From: Peptococcaceae bacterium BRH_c23
GTDB lineage: Bacteria; Bacillota_B; Desulfitobacteriia; Desulfitobacteriales; Desulfitobacteriaceae
Direction of reading: 5' to 3'
Assembly: GCA_000961805.1 (NCBI GenBank)
Contig: LADV01000118.1
Location: forward strand, 1-6,864
DNA: 6,864 nt
The notes beneath the pieces were generated by a model that was not told the DNA's origin, searched no databases, and worked only from the letters and a program-made list of their open reading frames with translations. Positions 1 to 6,117 of this stretch are shown one piece after another; position 1 is the stretch's first letter; the number at the start of each line of letters is the position of its first letter. A program made the position numbers and the translations under genes.

Positions 1-269
1 TTTTTCGTATAGTCTTCATGGTAGAGCTTGACGAGTACATGCTGTGACACAATAGTCTGCCTCGCCGATTCCACAGCGTCTTTAGCTTGTCGTATATTCA
101 AATTGTACTTATGCGCCACAACTCTCTCCAGATCACCGATCACCTGACCTTCGAGTTGTCGCTTGAATGAGTAGCGAACTGCCGTACAGAAAACGAGCAT
201 CATGTGATCTAATAGCGCCTTTTGCTCACTTGTGAGGTCTATTAGAATCGCTTTCATCGTCGTTTTCAT
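1..269 (-). CDS. tnpB: TnpB, IS607-type RNA-guided endonuclease, N-terminal part (runs off the window)
   Basis: The frame is open from an ATG at 269 to the window edge, giving 89 codons with no stop. The protein begins MKTTMKAILIDLTSEQKALL and contains FCTAVRYSFKRQLEG (about residues 27-41) and KYNLNIRQAKDAVESARQTI (about residues 54-73), which I recognise as the N-terminal wedge/REC-like region of TnpB proteins carried with IS607-type TnpA. The RuvC catalytic residues and zinc finger lie in the missing C-terminal part, so activity cannot be judged. The ATG at 269 is chosen because GAGGTGA sits five bases upstream of it; a second in-frame ATG lies at 257. The first 44 bases overlap the end of tnpA in another frame, suggesting coupled translation. 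In the family, TnpB uses an omega RNA from the element's right end to cut DNA and helps the element persist. Confidence 0.88.
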   Translation of the reverse strand, partial: MKTTMKAILIDLTSEQKALLDHMMLVFCTAVRYSFKRQLEGQVIGDLERVVAHKYNLNIRQAKDAVESARQTIVSQHVLVKLYHEDYTK

Positions 270-915
270 CGGGCTCACCTCTATTCTGGTCCAGTTTCTC
301 TAAGGTTTGTACAATCGTCTGCTTGAGCTTTCTTCCACCCCTGGCACCGTAGAGTCTTGTACTAAAACAGGTGACAATACTCACTAAGTCATTGACCATT
401 TCTTCATTTGGTTGCAACTTCACACCTTGTTCAATCGTTTCAATCTCGACGTTGAAAGATGCTGCGAATTCCTTTAGATAAGAGTAGCCAAACCGAGCCA
501 ATCTATCAGCATACTCCACCACAACAACATCAACATCTCTTAAATTTCTTAACAGTTTCGTAAGTTCCCTGCGATGGTCGTTAAGTCCACTAGCGACTTC
601 TTCATATAGGGTAACCACCGTGTAATGCTTATCCTGGCAATACTGGATTAAACGCTCTCGTTGTCGTTGAAGATTGCCACTTTCTTGTTGTTTTTTAGTG
701 GAAACTCGACAATAAATAAAGGCTCTTTTCTGTGTCGATGGCACATCGACGGTGGGATTAACAAGTGCTTCAATTTCTTCAAGTCGGTAGCGCCGATGAT
801 TTCCAAAAGTCCTCACCGATTTTAGTTTACCCGATGTATCCCACCGTCGAAGAGTTGCTATTGTAACACCCAACCGTTGAGATGCTTCACTTATATCTAT
901 TAAATTGTTTTGCAT
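226..915 (-). CDS. tnpA: IS607-family transposase TnpA (MerR-like HTH plus serine recombinase)
   Basis: This 229-residue protein catalyses strand exchange for the insertion sequence through a serine-linked DNA intermediate. Residues about 5-52 form a MerR/excisionase-type winged helix (ISEASQRLGVTIATLRRWD, then GNHRRYR), used for DNA binding. Residues about 64-200 form the resolvase domain: YCRVSTKKQ carries the likely nucleophile Ser72 with Arg70, and YADRLARFG (135-143) carries the conserved active-site arginines. FSTRLYGARGGRKLKQ (184-199) is the typical IS607 C-terminal signature. A polar, acidic tail follows and overlaps the tnpB start. Length is normal for the family and no frameshift is visible. 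The ATG at 915 is preceded by AGAGGTGAC at a good distance. The weak extended -10-like TGGTAAAAT at 935-943 would give almost no leader, so the promoter remains unclear; read-through from paaK is also possible. Confidence 0.95.
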   Translation of the reverse strand: MQNNLIDISEASQRLGVTIATLRRWDTSGKLKSVRTFGNHRRYRLEEIEALVNPTVDVPSTQKRAFIYCRVSTKKQQESGNLQRQRERLIQYCQDKHYTVVTLYEEVASGLNDHRRELTKLLRNLRDVDVVVVEYADRLARFGYSYLKEFAASFNVEIETIEQGVKLQPNEEMVNDLVSIVTCFSTRLYGARGGRKLKQTIVQTLEKLDQNRGEPDENDDESDSNRPHK

Positions 916-926
916 TCTTAGTCACC

Positions 927-968
927 TCTACTATATTTTACCACATACAACGACTAATAAATAGTAGA
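927..968. repeat. 8-bp inverted repeat in the IS607 left end
   Basis: TCTACTAT at 927-934 is the exact inverse of ATAGTAGA at 961-968, with 26 bases between. The left copy touches the tnpA Shine-Dalgarno and the right copy overlaps the first of two direct repeats. It could be part of the set of TnpA binding sites or a self-regulatory operator. At 8 bp in AT-rich DNA it could also be chance. Confidence 0.4.
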
Positions 969-993
969 AATGTTTATAATTAAATAGAAATGT
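965..993. repeat. Two 9-bp direct repeats with 20-bp period, possible TnpA binding sites
   Basis: TAGAAATGT occurs at 965-973 and again at 985-993, exactly 20 bp apart, so both copies would face the same side of the helix about two turns apart. They lie between tnpA and the end of paaK, where the IS left end must be. Structural work on IS607-family transposition has shown several TnpA dimers assembling on each transposon end, so repeated short sites are expected there. Assignment as TnpA sites is inference from place and spacing. Confidence 0.5.
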
Positions 994-1000
994 CTAGATA

Positions 1001-2308
1001 TTAAACAACAGCTACTACCTCCTTATTACGTTTGTCAATAACCCGAATAGCCTTGCCCTCACTCCGCGGTATGCTCTTAGGTTCAACTAGGCGTATGCGG
1101 ACCGAGATTCCCAAGATTTCCTCTATTCTTTTTTGTAAACGTTGTTGACGTTCTTCTAATTCACGGACTTCATCAAAGAAGCTCGTTTCATTAACTTCCA
1201 CTTGGACTTCTAGTTGATCTAAGTTCCCAGCGCGATAAACGACCAACAGATAGTGCGGTTCAAAACCACCCGAAGAAAGAATTGCCTCTTCAACTTGACT
1301 AGGAAAGACATTAACTCCCCGAATGATTAACATATCGTCTACTCGAGCTGTAACACGTTCCATTGTCCATCCGATATGTCCGCAAGAACACCTACCATAA
1401 CGCAACTTGGTCAAATCCTTGGTTCGATAGCGCAAAACCGGAAATCCCTGTTTTTCTAAGCTGGTAATCACTAGTTCTCCTCGTTCGCCGACAGGGAGTG
1501 GATTTCCTTCTCCATCTAAGACTTCCGGATAAAAATGCTCGTCAATATGTAATCCATTTTGGGCTGGACATTCTAAAGCAACACCCGGTCCCATGATTTC
1601 GCTGAGTCCATAAATATCATAAGCTTTGATGCCCAATCGCGTCTCGATTTGTTCTCTCATTCCTTCTGACCATGGCTCTGCACCGAAGACCCCGATTTTC
1701 AACTTTAACTCATCACGGGAAATTCCCGATTCCTCTAGACTCTCCGCTAGATATAAAGCATAAGAAGGGGTGCAGGCCAAAACAGTTGTACCGAAATCCC
1801 TCATTAGCATTAGCTGTCGAGCTGTATTACCTCCAGAAATAGGAACTACTATAGCACCAAGTTCCTCGCAACCATAGTGCAGTCCCATCCCCCCAGTAAA
1901 CAAGCCGTATCCGTAAGCAATTTGAACAACGTCCTTTTTTGTTACACCGACTCGTCTCAGTTCATTGGCCACAATCTTTGCCCATAACGAAATATCCTGG
2001 CTAGTATACCCTACAACAGTCGGCTTACCCGTTGTTCCCGAGGAGGCGTGAAGACGCACAATATTTTCCATCGGTTCGGCAAAAAGTCCAAAGGGATAAT
2101 TCTTGCGCAAATCTTCTTTTGTCGTTAAAGGAAGTCTCTGAAAATCTCTGAGTGACTTAATATCCGCTGCTTGGGTTATTCCTACAGCACCATAGCTTTC
2201 TTGATAATGGGGGATAGGCCATACTCGCTTCACCGTTTTTTGAAGACCCGCTAGCCATTGTTTCTCTGTAGACTCTGTTACCTTAGACACTTTATCTGCT
2301 ATGTCCAT
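1001..2308 (-). CDS. paaK: Phenylacetate-CoA ligase family protein (PaaK-like, AMP-forming)
   Basis: This 435-residue enzyme joins an aryl-acetic acid such as phenylacetate to coenzyme A using ATP, giving the acyl-CoA, AMP and pyrophosphate; the exact acid is not decided by sequence (indoleacetate is an alternative). The adenylate-forming P-loop HASSGTTGKPTVVGY is at 87-101, the adenine-site motif YDIYGLSE at 230-237, the ribose-binding Asp in YRTKDLT at 294-300, the hinge to the C-terminal lid at RGVNVFPSQVEEAI (330-343), and the catalytic lysine in PRSEGKA at Lys419. Cys307 and Cys309 may belong to the structural metal site seen in some relatives. The N-terminus is shorter and more divergent than usual (KRVWPIPHYQESYG instead of the common KRVYENVPFYR form). 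The ATG at 2308 follows GGAG at 8 nt. The last residues after RVIDKR (NKEVVAVV) may come from the IS607 end. It stands alone, with no other phenylacetate pathway gene in view. Confidence 0.92.
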   Translation of the reverse strand: MDIADKVSKVTESTEKQWLAGLQKTVKRVWPIPHYQESYGAVGITQAADIKSLRDFQRLPLTTKEDLRKNYPFGLFAEPMENIVRLHASSGTTGKPTVVGYTSQDISLWAKIVANELRRVGVTKKDVVQIAYGYGLFTGGMGLHYGCEELGAIVVPISGGNTARQLMLMRDFGTTVLACTPSYALYLAESLEESGISRDELKLKIGVFGAEPWSEGMREQIETRLGIKAYDIYGLSEIMGPGVALECPAQNGLHIDEHFYPEVLDGEGNPLPVGERGELVITSLEKQGFPVLRYRTKDLTKLRYGRCSCGHIGWTMERVTARVDDMLIIRGVNVFPSQVEEAILSSGGFEPHYLLVVYRAGNLDQLEVQVEVNETSFFDEVRELEERQQRLQKRIEEILGISVRIRLVEPKSIPRSEGKAIRVIDKRNKEVVAVV

Positions 2309-2495
2309 TACCCCATCTCCTACTTTTATAAAAATTCGCCTATTAATTATGCTTATTACTATAACACACTACCCTTAGAGCGCAATTATATGATCTAATA
2401 TACTACAGTTTTGGTTTTCATTCCACTTATTTTCCTCATTGCCTAGGATACTTGGCGGCGATTTTATCTATCCAGGCATACAGCAGGGGGCATTA

Positions 2496-2519
2496 ATTGT
2501 AAATAAATAGGTTTACAAT
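2496..2519. repeat. Small palindrome, 8-bp arms with 8-bp spacer
   Basis: ATTGTAAA at 2496-2503 is mirrored exactly by TTTACAAT at 2512-2519. It lies about 190 bp upstream of paaK and just past the large palindrome. It could be an operator for paaK. On the minus strand the TTTACA of this repeat could act as a -35, with TATGCC 17 bp further as a poor -10. The arms resemble half of a biotin-repressor site, but the spacer is much too short for that. Function unknown. Confidence 0.4.
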
Positions 2520-2533
2520 CAGTAGATAATATG

Positions 2534-2576
2534 AGGAGCCCCTCAGCAGTTCAAGTTGAACTGCTGAGGGGCTCCT
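2534..2576 (-). terminator. Perfect 21-bp-arm palindrome after metK, probable operon terminator
   Basis: Bases 2534-2554 and 2556-2576 are exact inverse complements around a single central base (2555). RNA from either strand would form a very strong hairpin with a GC-rich base (AGGAGCCCCTCAGC) and a small loop. It begins 22 nt after the metK stop, where the end of the operon transcript is expected. No true U-run follows on the minus strand (CATATTATCTACTG); on the plus strand only TTTT appears, a few bases later. It therefore departs from a textbook intrinsic terminator and could instead be a Rho-aided or RNA-protecting 3' hairpin. Confidence 0.55.
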
Positions 2577-2598
2577 TCCATAGTTTTAAAATTAAACC

Positions 2599-3789
2599 TT
2601 ATAGTCCTGCTAATTTGCGCAGGGTTTCAGCCTTGTCCATTCTTTCCCAGGGCAGGTCGAGGTCTGTTCTTCCGAAATGTCCATAGGCTGCCGTTTGATG
2701 ATAGATGGGTCGACGGAGATCCAAGGCTTTGATAATACCCGCTGGTCGCAAGTCAAAGGTCTGCATGATCAACTCCACGATCTTATCATTAGGCAATTTA
2801 CCGGTCCCAAACGTCTCAATAGAGACAGATACCGGGCGGGCCACACCGATAGCGTAAGCAATTTGTAGTTCGCAACGGTCAGCCAATCCAGCAGCTACAA
2901 CATTTTTAGCCACGTATCGTGCAGCATAAGCAGCCGAACGGTCAACCTTTGTGGGGTCTTTGCCAGAGAAAGCGCCGCCGCCATGGCGTGCCATCCCGCC
3001 ATAAGTGTCCACAATGATTTTACGTCCCGTCAGTCCGCAATCCCCTTGAGGACCACCAATCACGAAACGCCCCGTTGGGTTGATAAAATACTTCGTGTCT
3101 TCATCAAGTAGTTCTTTGGGAACCGTTGGGTACACAACATATTGAAGTAAATCGCGGCGTATTTGATCTTGAGTTACATCCGGATGATGCTGAGTAGATA
3201 TTACGATGGTATCTACCCTAATCGGTTTGTTGTCCTCGTATTCCACAGTCACCTGGGTTTTCCCATCCGGACGCAAATAGTTTAAAAGATCTGATTTACG
3301 CATCTCACTAAGCCGACGTGCTAAACGGTGAGCTAAATCGATGGGAACTGGCATGTAGCTTTCGGTTTCATTCGTTGCATAGCCGAACATCATTCCTTGG
3401 TCACCGGCTCCGATCGCTTCAATATCACTATCACTCATATCCCCCGTTTTTGCTTCCAAGGCCCGATCCACGCCCAGAGCGATATCCGCAGATTGTTCTC
3501 CGATTGAGGTTAAGACAGCGCAAGTATCGGCGTCAAAGCCATATTTGGCACGGGTATACCCCACTTTCCGGATTGTCTCCCGTACCACATGTGGAATATC
3601 CACATAACACGAGGTTGTAATTTCACCAGCGACAAGAACTAATCCTGTCGTAACAGTTGTTTCACAAGCAACTCGGGCATTAGGATCTAAGGCAAAAATC
3701 GCATCCAAAATAGCATCTGAAATCTGGTCACAGATCTTATCCGGATGCCCTTCTGTCACAGACTCTGATGTAAATAATTTTCTGACCAA
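2599..3789 (-). CDS. metK: S-adenosylmethionine synthetase
   Basis: MetK makes S-adenosylmethionine from methionine and ATP in the cytoplasm, releasing phosphate and pyrophosphate. The 396-residue length is standard. Visible landmarks: [20 protein letters not shown] (6-25) with the active-site His15 and Asp17; the signature [12 protein letters not shown] (127-138); the [20 protein letters not shown] stretch (236-255); and the phosphate-binding [16 protein letters not shown] (270-285). The start codon is TTG at 3789, chosen because the protein must begin at (M)[10 protein letters not shown] and a strong AAAGGAGTG sits eight bases upstream. This ribosome site lies within the last codons of coaBC and only 5 nt separates the genes, so translation is likely coupled. 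In many Firmicutes metK is a separate unit under a SAM riboswitch; here there is no room for one. A strong palindrome lies 22 nt after the stop. Confidence 0.98.
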   Translation of the reverse strand: MVRKLFTSESVTEGHPDKICDQISDAILDAIFALDPNARVACETTVTTGLVLVAGEITTSCYVDIPHVVRETIRKVGYTRAKYGFDADTCAVLTSIGEQSADIALGVDRALEAKTGDMSDSDIEAIGAGDQGMMFGYATNETESYMPVPIDLAHRLARRLSEMRKSDLLNYLRPDGKTQVTVEYEDNKPIRVDTIVISTQHHPDVTQDQIRRDLLQYVVYPTVPKELLDEDTKYFINPTGRFVIGGPQGDCGLTGRKIIVDTYGGMARHGGGAFSGKDPTKVDRSAAYAARYVAKNVVAAGLADRCELQIAYAIGVARPVSVSIETFGTGKLPNDKIVELIMQTFDLRPAGIIKALDLRRPIYHQTAAYGHFGRTDLDLPWERMDKAETLRKLAGL

Positions 3790-3794
3790 TTATT

Positions 3795-5003
3795 TCACTC
3801 CTTTGTTTTTACGCCGAGGAGGTTGGCAATTTCACCAACGAGATTCCGTGCAACCTCCAGTTTGCTCATTTGAGGAAAATCTATTCTTCTTCCATCGGGA
3901 AAGAGAAAACTGACAATGTTTGTTGGACTACCAAAGCCGGCTCCCTGCTTGGTAACATCATTGGCTACCAAGAGATTGACGTTCTTTCTGAGCATTTTAG
4001 CTTGGGCATTAGCCATCAGATTCTCCGTCTCCGCAGCGAACCCAATCAAAATTTGAGATGTTTTCTTGCGCCCAAGTTCCGCAAGTATATCCGGGTTAGG
4101 AACTAACTCTAGCGTACGGTTTGTCCCATCCTTTTTAATCTTTTGCTCAGCAAGAACCGCAGGTCGATAATCCGCTACGGCTGCTGCTTTGATAACAACA
4201 TCTACCTCAGGGAAACGCTCCAAAACTGCATCGTACATTTCCAGAGCTGTCTGCACTGATACCCTTGTCACTCCCTGCGGAGTTGGCAAATCCGTAGGTG
4301 CACTAATGAGAACTGTCTCCGCGCCTACCTCTTGTAAGGCCTGAGCAATGGCATATCCCATTCGTCCAGAACTTCGGTTACCCAGATAACGAACCGGATC
4401 AAGCGGTTCTTGAGTTCCTCCAGCCGTCACAAGCACCTTCTTACCCTTCAACCAATCCGACCCAGAGAAAAACTGTGCTAAGGACTCCACGATCTCGATC
4501 GCTTCACTCATGCGACCAACCCCTTCGGTGCCACACGCTTGAAAACCAGTGCCAGGGCCAATGATCTTTATCCCGCGCTCTTGGAGACGTGTCAGGTTAG
4601 CTTGAGTGGCTGGATGATGATACATGGCCTGGTTCATGGCCGGTGCCACAAAGATGGGTACACGTGTTGCCAATAGAACCGTTGAAAGAAAATCATCGGC
4701 TAAGCCAGTTGTCATCTTAGCTAATATATTGGCCGTGGCCGGAGCAACTATGACTGCATCGATATGCTCCGCTAGGGCGATATGCTCCACATTCCAATGC
4801 TTCGGTTCGTCAAACATGTCTACGTACACCGGATTTGCCGAAAGGCTCCGCAGTGTAAGGGGAGTAATAAATTCTGTCGCAGATTTTGTCATCGCGACAT
4901 GGACCTCAGCGTTCAATTTTCTTAAGCGGCTAACGACTTCCGCCGCTTTGTAAGCTGCAATTCCACCGGTGACCCCGACAAGGATTTTCCTCCCAGTAAA
5001 CAT
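3795..5003 (-). CDS. coaBC: Bifunctional phosphopantothenoylcysteine decarboxylase / phosphopantothenate-cysteine ligase
   Basis: CoaBC carries out two successive steps of coenzyme A synthesis: it joins cysteine to 4'-phosphopantothenate (CTP-using CoaB) and decarboxylates the product with FMN (CoaC). From the start I prefer, the protein has 402 residues. The N-terminal flavodoxin-like CoaC domain (about 1-180) shows GVTGGIAAYKA (10-20), the catalytic His in VEHIALA (His74), PAMN (121-124) and the reactive Cys157 in GFQACGTEGVGRM. The CoaB domain (about 186-400) shows TAGGTQEPLDPVRYLGNRSSG and the AAAVADYRP...KIKKDG region that binds the nucleotide. An upstream in-frame ATG at 5036 would add 11 residues, overlap rpoZ by 29 nt and has no ribosome site. 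The ATG at 5003 matches the family N-terminus and leaves a 4-nt gap to rpoZ. Both activities appear intact. Confidence 0.96.
   Translation of the reverse strand: MFTGRKILVGVTGGIAAYKAAEVVSRLRKLNAEVHVAMTKSATEFITPLTLRSLSANPVYVDMFDEPKHWNVEHIALAEHIDAVIVAPATANILAKMTTGLADDFLSTVLLATRVPIFVAPAMNQAMYHHPATQANLTRLQERGIKIIGPGTGFQACGTEGVGRMSEAIEIVESLAQFFSGSDWLKGKKVLVTAGGTQEPLDPVRYLGNRSSGRMGYAIAQALQEVGAETVLISAPTDLPTPQGVTRVSVQTALEMYDAVLERFPEVDVVIKAAAVADYRPAVLAEQKIKKDGTNRTLELVPNPDILAELGRKKTSQILIGFAAETENLMANAQAKMLRKNVNLLVANDVTKQGAGFGSPTNIVSFLFPDGRRIDFPQMSKLEVARNLVGEIANLLGVKTKE
3796..3804 (-). promoter_or_regulatory. Shine-Dalgarno deciding the TTG start of metK
   Basis: AAAGGAGTG on the minus strand overlaps the final codons and stop of coaBC and sits about eight bases before TTG at 3789. 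No ATG or GTG start is possible nearby: the GTG inside this site runs into TAA after two codons. Confidence 0.85.
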
Positions 5004-5007
5004 AATA

Positions 5008-5214
5008 TTACACTTCCTCTTCAGGGGTACACTCATAGCTGAATTTAGAGTGTGAAATCTCCTCCAATGAAATACTCACTGGCTTCATACCCTTAGCTAA
5101 ATCCTCATGCTTAGCTTCTTCCATAATCGTTCGCGCCCGTTTGGCAACCACGATGACTAATGTATACTTGCTATCGACTTTACCCATAAGCACATCAAGT
5201 GACGGTTGTTTCAT
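5008..5214 (-). CDS. rpoZ: DNA-directed RNA polymerase omega subunit
   Basis: Omega is a small subunit that helps fold and hold the beta' subunit of RNA polymerase. The protein has 68 residues, normal for Firmicutes. It begins MKQPSLDVLMGKVDSKYTLV and continues IVVAKRARTIMEE, the conserved omega helix region (residues about 4-33). KPVSISLEEI then leads into a short acidic tail ending PEEEV. The proteobacterial N-terminal Met-Ala-Arg motif linked to ppGpp binding is absent, as expected in Firmicutes. The ATG overlaps the gmk stop (TAATG), and GGGGGA just upstream lies within gmk, so translation is probably coupled to gmk. The coaBC ATG follows its stop after 4 nt. Identity rests on the omega motifs together with the conserved gmk-rpoZ-coaBC order. 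Confidence 0.95.
   Translation of the reverse strand: MKQPSLDVLMGKVDSKYTLVIVVAKRARTIMEEAKHEDLAKGMKPVSISLEEISHSKFSYECTPEEEV
5013..5022 (-). promoter_or_regulatory. Purine-rich ribosome site supporting the coaBC start at 5003
   Basis: GAAGAGGAAG on the minus strand, encoding the Glu-rich end of RpoZ, lies upstream of the ATG at 5003. The GAGGA core is 11 bases away, slightly far, but nothing similar precedes the alternative ATG at 5036. Confidence 0.55.
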
Positions 5215-5819
5215 TAATATTCCCCCTTAAAAACAAACGGTTTTCGTTTAACCCGGCATTTTTCTGCCACTAAAATACTCTTAAGTTTATCGACAGCCAC
5301 AGGAACTTCATCATTGATGACTACATAGTCATACTCACTCACATATTCCAGTTCCTGTATTGCGGTGGCTAAGCGTTTCTGAATGACAGCCTCCGTCTCA
5401 GTTCCCCGTTTGTGAATGCGTTCAGCTAGAATATCCAAAGAAGGCGGGACAATAAACGTAAAGACACCTTGAGGAAACCGCTTTTTGACTTGTAATGCAC
5501 CTTGAATTTCGATCTCTAAAATGACATCCTGTCCTTCTTGAATCGCCTGTTCAACAGCAAATCGTGGCGTTCCATAATAATTATCGCAAAACGATGCCCA
5601 TTCTAATAATTCATCAACGGCAATCAAGGCTTCAAATTCTGTCTGTGGGCGAAAGAAATAATGAATCCCTTCCACTTCACCAGGGCGAGGCGACCGCGTC
5701 GTCATAGAGACAGAATATTTTAAATTGGGTACCTGGCGAAGCAATTCTTGGCAAAGCGTCCCCTTGCCCGCTCCAGAAGGACCTGAAAGTATGATTAATA
5801 ATCCATGACCTTTTTCCAC
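5214..5819 (-). CDS. gmk: Guanylate kinase
   Basis: Gmk phosphorylates GMP to GDP with ATP, the essential entry to GTP and dGTP. The 201-residue protein carries the P-loop GPSGAGKGT (13-21), the GMP-binding SMTTRSPRPGEVEGIHYFF (38-56), YYGTPR (81-86), LEIEIQGA (101-108) and the lid RGTET (138-142), in normal order. The start is GTG at 5819; AGGGGTG lies four bases upstream and no in-frame ATG occurs before the P-loop. It follows remA by 9 nt and overlaps rpoZ by one base. In Firmicutes Gmk is a known target of inhibition by (p)ppGpp, so this gene may tie the cluster's growth genes to the stringent response; that is family knowledge, not visible here. Confidence 0.97.
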   Translation of the reverse strand: MEKGHGLLIILSGPSGAGKGTLCQELLRQVPNLKYSVSMTTRSPRPGEVEGIHYFFRPQTEFEALIAVDELLEWASFCDNYYGTPRFAVEQAIQEGQDVILEIEIQGALQVKKRFPQGVFTFIVPPSLDILAERIHKRGTETEAVIQKRLATAIQELEYVSEYDYVVINDEVPVAVDKLKSILVAEKCRVKRKPFVFKGEY

Positions 5820-5823
5820 ACTA

Positions 5824-5830
5824 CACCCCT
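5824..5830 (-). promoter_or_regulatory. Shine-Dalgarno deciding the GTG start of gmk
   Basis: AGGGGTG on the minus strand directly follows, and partly overlaps, the remA stop codon and stands four bases before GTG at 5819. It supports this GTG as the start. Confidence 0.75.
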
Positions 5831-6104
5831 AATCTGCCGGGTCTTCAGCGTGGGTAGTTGACTCTTTCGCAGAAAGACGGTGAGCCACTGTTTCAGGCTG
5901 AACGGCAGAAAGAATCACATGATGACTGTCACAGATAATCACGGCACGTGTACGCCGTCCATAAGTAGCATCGATCAGCATACCTGTATCTCGAGCTTCT
6001 TGGATAATACGTTTAATCGGGGCGGATTCCGGACTCACGATGGATATAATTCGATTGGCAGAGACAATATTGCCAAACCCTATGTTAATGAGCTTAATGT
6101 CCAC
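5829..6104 (-). CDS. remA: RemA family regulatory protein (formerly DUF370)
   Basis: RemA of Bacillus subtilis is a small DNA-binding protein that activates extracellular-matrix (biofilm) and osmoprotection genes; its role in this organism is inferred by family only. The 91-residue protein shows the near-invariant family core [20 protein letters not shown] (6-25), [14 protein letters not shown], then [18 protein letters not shown] (43-60) with the DNA-contacting arginines, and [14 protein letters not shown] (64-77). A polar tail of about 14 residues ([14 protein letters not shown]) follows the core. The start is GTG at 6104, preceded by GGAGGA at a good distance, and the gene begins 13 nt after yicC. 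The remA-gmk-rpoZ order is conserved in Firmicutes and supports the call. Confidence 0.95.
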   Translation of the reverse strand: MDIKLINIGFGNIVSANRIISIVSPESAPIKRIIQEARDTGMLIDATYGRRTRAVIICDSHHVILSAVQPETVAHRLSAKESTTHAEDPAD

Positions 6105-6110
6105 GTTGAA

Positions 6111-6116
6111 TCCTCC
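6111..6116 (-). promoter_or_regulatory. Shine-Dalgarno deciding the GTG start of remA
   Basis: GGAGGA on the minus strand sits just after the yicC TAA stop and about six bases before GTG at 6104. The ATG in TAATGG between the genes is out of frame with remA, so GTG is the start. Confidence 0.8.
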
Positions 6117-6117
6117 A

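Larger units (their letters stand above)
1..1022 (-). mobile_element. IS607-family insertion sequence (partial, left end and tnpA-tnpB)
   Basis: The element is recognised by its gene pair: a MerR-type helix-turn-helix fused to a small serine recombinase (TnpA), followed in the same direction and overlapping by 44 nt by the start of a TnpB (Cas12-like RNA-guided nuclease ancestor). This is the IS607 arrangement. The element is read right to left, so its left end lies above base 915 and its right end, with most of tnpB and any omega RNA, lies outside the window. IS607 elements have no long terminal inverted repeats and make no target duplication; they favour GG dinucleotides. The outer boundary is therefore uncertain. 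I placed it at the minus-strand GG pairs at 1018-1019 or 1021-1022, the first such pairs beyond the repeats at 965-993; this is an inference. Presence of the element is sure, the exact end is not. Confidence 0.85.
2309..2598. other. Intergenic region between metK and paaK, no gene
   Basis: I find no supported gene here. The region holds a long palindrome directly after metK (2534-2576), a smaller one (2496-2519), and an AT-rich stretch before paaK. Reading toward paaK, a TATAAT matches at 2385-2390 but has no convincing -35 at 16-18 bp. A weaker TTGCGC, 16 bp, TATAGT pair lies at 2380-2385 and 2358-2363. A paaK promoter probably lies here, but I cannot fix it. No SAM riboswitch or T-box pattern was recognised. 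Confidence 0.6.

Noticed and set aside
935..943. Extended -10 promoter (TGGTAAAAT) for tnpA
   Set aside because: No -35 is present at the right distance, and transcription would begin inside the ribosome site; too weak to list as a feature.
1..1022. A new defence or CRISPR-like system around the TnpB
   Set aside because: The overlapping serine-recombinase TnpA and TnpB are the ordinary IS607 gene pair; no array or extra gene is present in the window.
2496..2519. BirA (biotin repressor) operator
   Set aside because: The arms resemble TTGTAAAC/GTTTACAA half-sites, but the spacer is about 8 bp instead of roughly 15, and no biotin gene is near.
3790..3900. Possible SAM riboswitch before metK
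   Set aside because: Only 5 nt separate coaBC and metK, and the upstream sequence is intact coaBC coding sequence, so there is no leader.
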